Positions 18,082 through 26,617 of a DNA stretch of 64,000 bases are shown in pieces; the first letter of the stretch is position 1, and each line of letters begins with the position of its first letter. A program made the translations under genes and the position numbers. The notes beneath the pieces were generated by a model, which did not search any database, was not told the DNA's origin, and saw nothing but the letters and a program-made list of their open reading frames with translations. The stretch is taken from contig CBDDAC010000040.1 in the NCBI GenBank assembly GCA_965224765.1, positions 1-64,000 of the forward strand, read 5' to 3'. The stretch is from CAZDBA01 sp965224765. Its GTDB lineage: Bacteria; Planctomycetota; Planctomycetia; Pirellulales; Pirellulaceae.

Positions 18082-18981
18082 GTGTCAGACTTTCTAGATC
18101 AAAAAGTTCTCTCGCGTCTCAAGGCGCTTCCCCTGCATTCACGGTTACCGATGTTGGGGGGCGTGACGGGGATGCATCGAAGTCCCCACCGTGGCTCAAG
18201 CCTCGAATTCGCCGAGTACCGAAAGTACGTTCCGGGTGACGATACGCGGCGTCTGGACTGGCGCGCCTACGGCCGGAGTGACCGATACTATATCAAAGAA
18301 TTCGAAGCCGACACTAACTTACGAATGTGCTTGGTCGTCGACACCAGTGGCTCCATGAATTTTACGGGGGGTGGAGACCATTCAAAGCTCGACTATGCCC
18401 GCAAGCTTGGTGGTTCGCTAGCGTATCTTGCATCGCAACAAGGAGATGCCGTCGGTTTATATTGTGCCGGGCAAGGATTTCACAATGAGATTCAGCCGAA
18501 ACGGAACGCCTCGCATTTGCGAAACGTACTCGATGAATTAGGAAAAACTCGAGCCGAAGGAGAAACGGGGCTCGCCGAAGCACTTCACGAAGCGGCTGAA
18601 AAAATCCGGCAGCGAGCATTGGTTGTCATTATTTCGGATCTCTTTCTTGAGCCGTCCGAGTTGAAAAAGTGCTTTCAACACTTGCGTTTTCGCAACCATG
18701 ATGTCGTCGTTTTTCACTTGCTCGAAGAGAGCGAACTCGCGTTTGAGTTTGATCGCCCGATGCGTTTTGTCGATCTCGAAGGAGGTCCCCCAACGCTTGC
18801 CGACCCCAGCATCGTTGCTGCCGAGTACCGCAAGGCAGTTAAGAATTATTTGAGTGACATGAAAAAGATCGTCCAGGATGCGGCGGTTGATTACAACCGA
18901 GTCCGTATCGAACAAGATTACGGTGATGTGTTAGCCAAATTCTTGTTGGGAAGAGCCCCAAAAGGTAGTCGCAAGAAATAA
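18082..18981 (+). CDS. DUF58 domain protein (VWA-like partner of MoxR)
   Basis: 299 residues from GTG 18082, seven bases after the moxR stop. The DUF58 signature lies at 42-75: EFAEYRKYVPGDDTRRLDW then YGRSDRYYIKEFE. A VWA-type metal site follows, LVVDTSGSM (84-92, D87). It has no signal peptide or membrane segment, so it is cytoplasmic. Such proteins are thought to be MoxR clients or adaptors. Tight spacing supports co-translation with moxR. Confidence 0.93.
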   Translation: MSDFLDQKVLSRLKALPLHSRLPMLGGVTGMHRSPHRGSSLEFAEYRKYVPGDDTRRLDWRAYGRSDRYYIKEFEADTNLRMCLVVDTSGSMNFTGGGDHSKLDYARKLGGSLAYLASQQGDAVGLYCAGQGFHNEIQPKRNASHLRNVLDELGKTRAEGETGLAEALHEAAEKIRQRALVVIISDLFLEPSELKKCFQHLRFRNHDVVVFHLLEESELAFEFDRPMRFVDLEGGPPTLADPSIVAAEYRKAVKNYLSDMKKIVQDAAVDYNRVRIEQDYGDVLAKFLLGRAPKGSRKK

Positions 18982-19024
18982 TTGCCCAAACCCGTTCTGT
19001 ATTTCGTTTCCAAAAAGGTTCAGC

Positions 19025-21157
19025 ATGAAATTGTCCGCTATCTTAATAGCCCTCACGCCTATTTTGTTTTGCCTGTCATCACTGAGCACGGTGTATTGCC
19101 AGACAAACGAGAAGGCAGCAGGGCAAAGCCAGACCTCGTCAGGGGAGTTTGATGCCGAGTTACTCGAAGCACAAGTGAAGTCAGTCTTGCACATGGTCAA
19201 GCCCGCAACCGTCGCGCTTTTCCAAGAGGGTGATGAGCAGATGGGCGGAGCGACGGCTGTTATCGTCTCAAAAGACGGGCTCGTTGTAACTGCGGGACAC
19301 TGCGTGATGGAGCCGGATTCCAAGCTAACGATCGTCCTTCCAGACGGCAGAGAGCTGGGAGCCAGGGGACTGGGCCTCGAGCCGACACTTGACTGTGGTC
19401 TGGTACAGATTAACAAAAATGAGCTGGACGGCGCTGAGTTGCCAACAGTTGAATTGGGCTGGTCGGCCGAACTGAAAGTCAACCAGCCGTGCATTAGTCT
19501 CGGCCATAGCGGGGGCTACGACAAAGACCGAGGAGTCGTCGTGCGAGTGGGACGAATCGCGGAAGTGGCCTCAGACAGGTTTGGCTTTATTCAATCAACA
19601 TGTCTAATGGAGCCGGGAGATTCCGGAGGGCCCTTGTTTGACATGAATGGTCGTTTGATCGGCGTTCATTCACAAATTGACGAGAAACTACAGAAGAACT
19701 ACGAAGTTCCGGTTGATGTTTTTCGGCGCTATTGGAATCAGCTTATCTCAGGTGAAAAATTTCACGCCAGACGTATCAAGGACGAGCCCAATTGGGGATG
19801 GCGTTTGAGCCGTGGCAGCATGATGATGATAGGGCAGCATGAACATGGGCCTGGGCAGCATGAACATGGGCCTGGGCAGCATGAACATGGGCCTGGGCAG
19901 CATGAACATGGGCCTGAGAAAGCAACACGCGAAAGCCGTGGGGCTCGAATTTCAAAGATCACTCCCGACGGATGGGCAGAGACGAATGGGTTTCAAAAAA
20001 ATGATCGAATCGTCTCGATCGGCGATAGTCGTGTTTCCAATTCAAACCAACTGGAAAACCTTTGCTACCGAAGTTACCTCCTGAAGGAGTCGCAGGTAGA
20101 AATAAAATTCACACGATCAGGCGACCAAAAATCCCAAACCATCGATTTCTCGAAAATCCCACGAGACCAAACGAATCCAAAGGCTGACTACTCGCGCATC
20201 GAACAATCGCAAATCGCAGCCATTCCTCAACTTGAAAATCTGCCAGAACAGTTCACAGAACTCGAATCGAAACTTGACGACTATTGCGTTTCGATTGAGA
20301 GCAAGTTGTCAGGCAAGACCAGGAAAGCTCTGGGCACAATTTTTTCGATTGATTCGACGACGCTCATTGTCAGCAAGAGTTCACTTGTTGGAAAGTCTCC
20401 AACAGTATTGGCCGAAAACAAGGAACCGGAAACGGCAACAATTATCGCGAGGGACGATGAAAACGACATCGTTCTGATGCGAATCGAGTTGCCAATGGCC
20501 GGGATTAAAAACCCGGCTGAATTTACCCGCCCAGACAACGGGATTGCGGGTGAGTTTTTGTTAACGCCCCATCCGAAGAACGCCGGTGAAGTCAGTGTTC
20601 TCGGGTGTAAAGAATTCAGCATGGTGGGAATCGGATTCTTTGGTGTCATGCCAGGCGAAGGAGACGACGGACAGGTTGTTTTGACCGAAGTCGTCAAGGA
20701 TAGCGCTGCTGAGAAAGCAGGTTTGGAAATTGGCGATGTCATTCTTGTTGTCGCAAACGAGCCGTTGCATGAACCGTTTGACTTGATTACACAACTTTCC
20801 AAATTCAAACCGGGAGACATGATTCAGGTCCAGGTCTTGCGAGGTGAAGTCAAAATGTCCAAGGACATTAAGCTTGGCTCTCGCCCTCGAGATGTAGACA
20901 TGAACGAAATGGGCAGCATGCATATTGCAGACGAATTTGCAGGTGGCAAAAGCAATATCCGATCCGGATTCAAACGCGTTTACGTTCATGATGGGCATAT
21001 TCTGCCCCGAGAATGTGGCGGACCTGTATTCACGACAACGGGAGGATTTGTTGGAGTCAATATTGCACGGTTCAGTCGCACGCAAACCTACGTTATTCCT
21101 GCGGATAGAATAATGGGTTTTATTGATGCAGCGCTGGAGCACCAATCCGATGAATAA
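19025..21157 (+). CDS. Trypsin-like serine protease with two PDZ domains, His-rich repeats and a second degenerate protease domain
   Basis: 710 residues with a signal peptide (MKLSAILIALTPILFCLSSL). Residues ~50-240 form an S1C (Deg-like) protease with H92 in TAGHC, D123 in DCGLVQI and S200 in GDSGGPL. Residues 270-297 are four exact copies of GQHEHGP. A PDZ domain follows at ~305-375. Residues ~415-520 and the C-terminus form a second protease-like domain whose histidine position reads SKSSLVG and whose nucleophile motif is ECGGPVF, with C664 where serine is expected; it is probably inactive. A second PDZ lies between (~540-620). It sits inside the MoxR cluster, suggesting envelope protein quality control. 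Confidence 0.88.
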   Translation: MKLSAILIALTPILFCLSSLSTVYCQTNEKAAGQSQTSSGEFDAELLEAQVKSVLHMVKPATVALFQEGDEQMGGATAVIVSKDGLVVTAGHCVMEPDSKLTIVLPDGRELGARGLGLEPTLDCGLVQINKNELDGAELPTVELGWSAELKVNQPCISLGHSGGYDKDRGVVVRVGRIAEVASDRFGFIQSTCLMEPGDSGGPLFDMNGRLIGVHSQIDEKLQKNYEVPVDVFRRYWNQLISGEKFHARRIKDEPNWGWRLSRGSMMMIGQHEHGPGQHEHGPGQHEHGPGQHEHGPEKATRESRGARISKITPDGWAETNGFQKNDRIVSIGDSRVSNSNQLENLCYRSYLLKESQVEIKFTRSGDQKSQTIDFSKIPRDQTNPKADYSRIEQSQIAAIPQLENLPEQFTELESKLDDYCVSIESKLSGKTRKALGTIFSIDSTTLIVSKSSLVGKSPTVLAENKEPETATIIARDDENDIVLMRIELPMAGIKNPAEFTRPDNGIAGEFLLTPHPKNAGEVSVLGCKEFSMVGIGFFGVMPGEGDDGQVVLTEVVKDSAAEKAGLEIGDVILVVANEPLHEPFDLITQLSKFKPGDMIQVQVLRGEVKMSKDIKLGSRPRDVDMNEMGSMHIADEFAGGKSNIRSGFKRVYVHDGHILPRECGGPVFTTTGGFVGVNIARFSRTQTYVIPADRIMGFIDAALEHQSDE
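19832..19915 (+). repeat. Four tandem 21-bp repeats in protease gene
   Basis: Four identical copies of a 21-bp unit starting GGGCAGCATGAACATGG, encoding GQHEHGP each time. The copies are identical at the base level, so the array is recent or homogenised and probably varies in copy number between strains. The encoded linker is histidine-rich and could bind Zn, Cu or Ni. Confidence 0.95.
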
Positions 21158-21373
21158 AGCTCATCGTCGACGTTGAACATCGACTTCCGAGTTGAGTCTT
21201 GCATTCCAGCAAACGGGATTTAGTGTCAAAAAACGAGGATTTTGATGGCGCAAAAAAGCAACATTTGACGCATGTCAAATAGGGGCCATCGTTCTTGTCA
21301 AGAAATAGCGACTCCCGAATCTCTACGAGAAAAATCTGCCGCGAAAACAATAATTACACACTCTGCATAGTAC

Positions 21374-23380
21374 ATGATTTTCCTCAATCCAATTTTATTG
21401 CTTGCCCTCCCATTGATAGGGCTGCCGATCTTGATTCACTTGATCAATCAACGGCGGCACCGGACGATCGACTGGGGTGCGATGATGTTCCTGTTGACCG
21501 CGCGGAAAATGAGCAAAGGGATGGCTCGCTTGAGACATTGGGCCATCATGGCGGCTCGGATGCTGGTGATGGCGGGTTTGATCTTTGGCATCGCGCGGCC
21601 TTTGGCAACCGGCTGGTTTGGTGCACTCGCTGGTGGAAAACCAGAAACAGTGATCGTGTTGCTTGACCGGTCAGCCAGCATGCAGCAGCAAAAATTTGAA
21701 ACGGGCGAAACGAAAATTTCAGCGGCAATAAATAAAGTCGTTGACATGATCGGTGCGATGGACGGTACCAAGCGACTGGTGTTGATCGAAAGCACGACCA
21801 GCCAGCCGACCGAGGTTTCGAATGCGAAATCTCTGCTGGAACTGCCAAAGACCGAAGGCACCGATTCGGAGTCGGATATTCCACAGATGGTACAGGCGGC
21901 TCTCGACTATATATCGGAAAACGCTACGGGCCGAACTGATATTTGGATTTGCTCCGATGCCCGGAAAAATGACTGGGATTTTGAAAGTAGTCGTTGGGCA
22001 GCCTTGCGAAGCGGGTTTTCCGAACTGGAGGGGGTTCGCTTGCATGTTTTGGACTACTCGGCGTCTCCTGTTGACAATCTTGCCATCAAGATTGAGTCGG
22101 CAAAGCGAGTCGAATCCCCGTCGGGGCCTGAGTTGGTTTTGGATATCATTGTCAAACAATCGGGTGAGGCTGGCCAGGAGCAGCGAGTTCCCGTCGAAAT
22201 TACGATCAATGGAACGCGGTCGGTAGTCAGTTTGTCGATCGACAGCGAAGAGACTGTCTTGGCAGGCCACCGCATCCCGCTAGACGCAGAGTCGAAGCTT
22301 GGTTGGGGGAAAGTCGAGCTTCCGGCTGATTCGAACAACAGCGACAATGTTTTTTACTTTGCTTTTGCGGAGCAGGCGGTTCGCCAAACGGTCATCGTTT
22401 CAGATGATCCACGGGCGGTTGATTCGCTGCAAATAGTCTGTTCGGTTTCGTCTGATCCGAACGAGAAGTTTGAATCAAAAACGTTCACGACGGATCAGTT
22501 GGGCGAGATCAACTGGAGTGAAGTTTCACTGCTGTTGTGGCATGCACCGCTGCCTCAGGGCCGATTTGCCAAGCAGGTAGAAAGTTTTATCAACAGTGGT
22601 CGAGTCGCTGTCTTTTTCCCGCCTGATCATGCGGACGATTCTCAGTTCAAAGGAGTGTCTTGGGCGGATTGGGAAAATGTTGATGAAACTCAACAGGTCG
22701 TTGACTTTTGGCAGAACGAAGAAGACTTGCTCCGGAAGACGCTGGCAGGTGCCCCCTTGCCGGTAGATGAGCTGAGAATCTACCAATGCTGCGGACCCAA
22801 GCTCGGAGGCCGGGTATTGGCCCGCTTGGGTGGAGGGCAGCCGTTATTGACTCGCAAGCAGACCGATGCGGGTGGTGCCTATTTTTGCTCGACATTGCCC
22901 CTCGGCACGCATTCCAGTTTGGCCCGAAACGGCGTTGTGATTTATGCCATGTTGCATCGTGCGTTGGTCTCGGGTGCCGCCTCCGTTGGTGCTGCGAAAC
23001 AGTTTGCTGCGGGGTCAAAATTGGCCCGTCGCGCAGCCGAAATGAAATCCGTCTCCTCCCGTCGGGCTTCCACGCTTGCCGAAGACCGTCCGTTTGTGGC
23101 TGGCGTATACGGTTCGTCGGATCAGTACATTGCAATCAACCGCCCCTCCAGCGAGGCGGCCACGGAAAGTTTGACGACGGAGCAGCTGGGCGTCTTGTTT
23201 GAAGGCCTTGATTTTCATGTTATTGAAGACAAGCTCGGTAGTGAGAGATCGCTGGCTTCCGAAGTTTGGAAGCTGTTCATCGTTTTGATGGGATTGGCGC
23301 TGTTGGCGGAAGTGATTTTTTGCTTGCCGCCAAAGTTGGAACCAAAAATCGAGAACGAAGCAATGAGGGCCGTAGCATGA
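21374..23380 (+). CDS. BatA-like membrane protein with VWA domain
   Basis: 668 residues. The N-terminus, MIFLNPILLLALPLIGLPIL then HLINQRRHRTIDWGAMMFL, is the BatA N-terminal (PF07584) signature, with a second helix near 55-77. A VWA domain follows with a complete DxSxS metal site, LLDRSASM (D98). The middle is extracytoplasmic beta-rich sequence, and a C-terminal membrane helix lies near residue 640 (LFIVLMGLALLAEVIFCL). The next gene overlaps by four bases (ATGA). It belongs to the MoxR/DUF58/Bat type of envelope cluster. Confidence 0.9.
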   Translation: MIFLNPILLLALPLIGLPILIHLINQRRHRTIDWGAMMFLLTARKMSKGMARLRHWAIMAARMLVMAGLIFGIARPLATGWFGALAGGKPETVIVLLDRSASMQQQKFETGETKISAAINKVVDMIGAMDGTKRLVLIESTTSQPTEVSNAKSLLELPKTEGTDSESDIPQMVQAALDYISENATGRTDIWICSDARKNDWDFESSRWAALRSGFSELEGVRLHVLDYSASPVDNLAIKIESAKRVESPSGPELVLDIIVKQSGEAGQEQRVPVEITINGTRSVVSLSIDSEETVLAGHRIPLDAESKLGWGKVELPADSNNSDNVFYFAFAEQAVRQTVIVSDDPRAVDSLQIVCSVSSDPNEKFESKTFTTDQLGEINWSEVSLLLWHAPLPQGRFAKQVESFINSGRVAVFFPPDHADDSQFKGVSWADWENVDETQQVVDFWQNEEDLLRKTLAGAPLPVDELRIYQCCGPKLGGRVLARLGGGQPLLTRKQTDAGGAYFCSTLPLGTHSSLARNGVVIYAMLHRALVSGAASVGAAKQFAAGSKLARRAAEMKSVSSRRASTLAEDRPFVAGVYGSSDQYIAINRPSSEAATESLTTEQLGVLFEGLDFHVIEDKLGSERSLASEVWKLFIVLMGLALLAEVIFCLPPKLEPKIENEAMRAVA

Positions 23381-25584
23381 TTGACTCACAGTGGTTTTCA
23401 ATGTTGGGTACGCCGTTTACGATCGGTTTTAGTGTCGTTTTGGTAGTCGTAACGGCTCTGTTTTCCTGGATCACGCTGAAGCGGTCCCAGTTTTCGCGTG
23501 GCATGTGTTTCTTGGAATCGCTGCGCATGCTGTTAGTCGTCTTGGTTGCCATTACGATCAACCAGCCCGAGTGGATGCAGCAGTACCTTCCGGATGAGGA
23601 TCCCGTATTGGTTGTGATGGGGGACGTTTCGGCCAGCATGAAAACGCAGGATGTTATTGATGGATCGAACCCGACTGCCAAACCGCTCCGGCGAGAGGAG
23701 CGTGTTGATGCATTGCTTGACGAGGAAGTGTGGGCGTCTGTTGCCGACAAAGTAAAAGTCGTAAAGGTCCCGTTTTCTTCGGAGTTGCCTGACTCAGCAC
23801 AAGGAACGGATTTGAACGGGGCGCTGAACTCGGCGATTGAGAAGCACTCGAACCTGCGTGGCGTTGTGGTGCTTTCCGACGGAAGTTGGAATGTCGGTGG
23901 TTCACCAACCAAGGCGGCAACCCGTTTGCGAATGGCTGGTGTTCCTACGTTTACGATTGCGGTTGGCAGTGAAAACGCCTTGCCGGATCTTGAGATCGCG
24001 GCGCTCGATGCGCCCACTTTTGGCGTGGTCAATAAACCAATTCGCATTCCATTTACGATTGCCAGTACGATGGCAACGCGAACACCGATGGTGGCATCTT
24101 TGTCGTCTTCGGGCGGCGGCAAAGTTGAAAAGGAAATTGAAGTTCTCGCCAACGGACGGATGCGGGAGACATTGACTTGGACGCCTAAAAAAGTCGGTGA
24201 ATACACCTTGACGTTGTCTATTCCAGAGACAGATGGTGAGTTGATGACCGACAACAATACGTTGTCGGTTCCGATTTCGATTCGCAAGGAATCCTTGAAA
24301 GTGTTGGTCGTTGAGTCGTTTCCTCGTTGGGAATATCGCTATCTTCGTAATGCGCTCGATCGTGACCCGGGTGTCGAGGTGACTTGTCTGGTTTTTCATC
24401 CTCAGCTCGCAAAAACGGGTGATGGCAAAGGCTACATCGGGGCGTTTCCCAGCGAGTTAGACGAGCTTGCCAAATTCGACGTTATTTTTTTGGGTGATGT
24501 CGGTGTCGGCGAGGGGCAATTGACGGTTGAGGATTGCCGTCGAATCAAAGGGCTTGTTGAGAGTCAGGCTTGCGGTTTGATTTTGATGCCTGGATTTCGC
24601 GGTCGGCAATTCTCGCTGTTGTCCACTGAACTTTCTGGGCTGTTCCCCGTTCACCTGGATGAGGCTCAACCGCGTGGCTGGGGATCGCAAGTTGCCGCCC
24701 AGTTTCAGTTGACCGAAGCGGGACAGAACAGCCTGCTGACCAAGCTTGCCGATTCTGCGGAGGCCAATGCTTCCGTTTGGCGAACGTTGCCGGGATTTCA
24801 ATGGTTCGCGCCAGTGACGCGAGCCAAGGCAGGCAGCCTGGTGCTTGCCGTTCATGCGGGCGAATCGGGAAGCAACACTCGAACTCCGTTACTGGTGACC
24901 AAGACCTATGGCTCGGGGAAGATACTGTTTATGGGAACCGATGGTGCATGGCGGTGGCGTAAAGGGGTTGAAGATAAATATCACTACCGTTTCTGGGGGC
25001 AAGTGATTCGCTGGATGGCTTATCAAAGAAACATGGCGGGTGGCAAGAACATGCGGCTGTTCTATTCGCCAGACCGCCCGAAAGTCGGCCAACAACTAAC
25101 GCTCAGCGCCAATGTAATGGCAATTTCTGGCGAACCGTTGCAGAAAGGGAATATCAACGTACAGGTTATTTCTCCGTCGGGGAACTCACAGCAAATTCGG
25201 CTCGTTCCACCGAGTGGGAATACCGAGTGGGGACTGTTTACCAACACGTTTACGCCCCAGGAAAGTGGCGACCATCAAGTGGTGATGATTTGCCGCGAGA
25301 ACGGGTCAACGTTGGAAACTGTGATCAATGTCCAGGGCGAAGCGAGAGAGAAAACAGGCAAGCCAACCAACGTGGAGTCGATGCAAGAGATTGCAGATAT
25401 CACACGAGGCCAAATGGTTGACTCGGATCAAATTGATGAAATATTAAATGCGATTGCCGATCTGCCAGAGCCGGAACCAAGAATCAGGCGTATTCGACTA
25501 TGGGCCAACCCGTTTTGGGGCGGATTGATCGTGTTGCTGTTAGGTCTGTTTTGGTCTGGCAGAAAACTGATTGGAAAAACTTAA
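23377..25584 (+). CDS. Membrane protein with VWA and glutamine-amidotransferase-like regions
   Basis: 735 residues from ATG 23377, which overlaps the previous stop (ATGA), so the two are translationally coupled. Two N-terminal membrane helices (FTIGFSVVLVVVTALFSW and MLLVVLVAIT) are followed by a VWA segment with MGDVSASM (D83) and LRGVVVLSDGSWNVGG. Residues ~310-560 resemble the class-I glutamine-amidotransferase-like fold seen in such proteins (LKVLVVESFPRWEYRYLRNAL, GLILMPGFRG, ILFMGTDGAWRWR). A C-terminal helix lies near 710-728 (FWGGLIVLLLGLFW). No amidotransferase catalytic cysteine was identified. The role with MoxR is structural or regulatory by inference. Confidence 0.88.
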   Translation: MIDSQWFSMLGTPFTIGFSVVLVVVTALFSWITLKRSQFSRGMCFLESLRMLLVVLVAITINQPEWMQQYLPDEDPVLVVMGDVSASMKTQDVIDGSNPTAKPLRREERVDALLDEEVWASVADKVKVVKVPFSSELPDSAQGTDLNGALNSAIEKHSNLRGVVVLSDGSWNVGGSPTKAATRLRMAGVPTFTIAVGSENALPDLEIAALDAPTFGVVNKPIRIPFTIASTMATRTPMVASLSSSGGGKVEKEIEVLANGRMRETLTWTPKKVGEYTLTLSIPETDGELMTDNNTLSVPISIRKESLKVLVVESFPRWEYRYLRNALDRDPGVEVTCLVFHPQLAKTGDGKGYIGAFPSELDELAKFDVIFLGDVGVGEGQLTVEDCRRIKGLVESQACGLILMPGFRGRQFSLLSTELSGLFPVHLDEAQPRGWGSQVAAQFQLTEAGQNSLLTKLADSAEANASVWRTLPGFQWFAPVTRAKAGSLVLAVHAGESGSNTRTPLLVTKTYGSGKILFMGTDGAWRWRKGVEDKYHYRFWGQVIRWMAYQRNMAGGKNMRLFYSPDRPKVGQQLTLSANVMAISGEPLQKGNINVQVISPSGNSQQIRLVPPSGNTEWGLFTNTFTPQESGDHQVVMICRENGSTLETVINVQGEAREKTGKPTNVESMQEIADITRGQMVDSDQIDEILNAIADLPEPEPRIRRIRLWANPFWGGLIVLLLGLFWSGRKLIGKT

Positions 25585-25608
25585 ATTACTTAATTCCAGG
25601 AGATAGTT

Positions 25609-26496
25609 ATGACTTGTTTATTGAAATGTAAAACGCAATTCGCCACAGCGATGTTGGCAGCTTTTTTTGTCATCGCAGCGACTCAAGGTGCGTCGGCCCA
25701 AGTTGAGTTTGAGGAGTTTGTCGGAGGGGAAGAAGCTTCCATGAAGCAAATGATTGACCAACAGGTCAATGATTTGAAAAAGAGTTTTTCGTCTCGGTTT
25801 GCTGTGCGTATCGAGGACTTGGATCGAGTTTGCGATCTATCCGAAGAACAGGTTGGAAAACTAAAAACCGCATCCAAAGGAGCCTTGCTGAAAGCCACGT
25901 CGAAACAGAAATCCCGAATTGAAAAGATGATGAAAGGAATGATGGGCGGCGGGATGATGGGCGGCGCGATGATTGGAGGCGACGGACCAGGTGGGGAGCA
26001 AGTCATTGAGATCATTGGTGGTGACTTTGGGATGGAGATGGGTGGAAAGGGAGTCGATCCGGAGAAGGAGAAAATCTGGATGAACGCTTTGGGAAAAGTG
26101 CTCTCTGAGAAACAGCATGAAAAATACAATTCGACGCTGGCTGCACGGGATAAATTTCTGCAAACGGCAAAAGTCGATGAGTTTATTGCAAGAGCAGAAT
26201 TGTCGCTGCTCTTATCGGTGGATCAGCGAACCAAATTGACGAAATACATCGACAAGGAATATGGAGAAAAATTCGTTGAGGCGACCAAGCATGGAGGACT
26301 AATGATAAAGGCGATGCAAATGATGGGAGGGGGAATGATGGTTGTAGCGCCGGGGAATAGGGCTGAAGACACATCCTCAAAGTCTCCCGTCAAAGAAATC
26401 CTGTCGGAACAGCAGTTCAAGATCTGGCAAAAAGAGATGCGACCGGAGTTGGAGATGCTTTCGGAAGCCGCTGACGATTTCAAATTCGGAGGCTGA
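25609..26496 (+). CDS. Secreted Met/Gly-rich helical protein, paralogue of the 16059 gene
   Basis: 295 residues, 24 bases after the previous gene and preceded by CAGGAG. The signal peptide ends near ASAQVEF. RIEDLDRVCDLSEEQVGKL matches the corresponding motif of the protein at 16059, and later helices ILSEQQFKIWQKEMRPEL match its LTESQLKAL segment. Distinctive are Met/Gly-rich stretches (KGMMGGGMMGGAMIGGDGPGG near 105-125 and MQMMGGGMM near 230), as in some periplasmic metal-binding proteins. No enzyme motif is visible. The protein pair within one cluster suggests a shared envelope role. Confidence 0.82.
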   Translation: MTCLLKCKTQFATAMLAAFFVIAATQGASAQVEFEEFVGGEEASMKQMIDQQVNDLKKSFSSRFAVRIEDLDRVCDLSEEQVGKLKTASKGALLKATSKQKSRIEKMMKGMMGGGMMGGAMIGGDGPGGEQVIEIIGGDFGMEMGGKGVDPEKEKIWMNALGKVLSEKQHEKYNSTLAARDKFLQTAKVDEFIARAELSLLLSVDQRTKLTKYIDKEYGEKFVEATKHGGLMIKAMQMMGGGMMVVAPGNRAEDTSSKSPVKEILSEQQFKIWQKEMRPELEMLSEAADDFKFGG

Positions 26497-26617
26497 TTTT
26501 TCGATTGTCGGGCAGCGACGGTTTCAAGGCACTTGAAAAAGATGGCGTTATTCAACGAACAATATCGCATTGCTAAATGAAGTAGTTCGTGCAAAACATT
26601 TTGCAAACGGAGATTCG

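Noticed and set aside
19832..19915. CRISPR array
   Set aside because: The 21-bp units are directly contiguous with no spacers and encode in-frame GQHEHGP.
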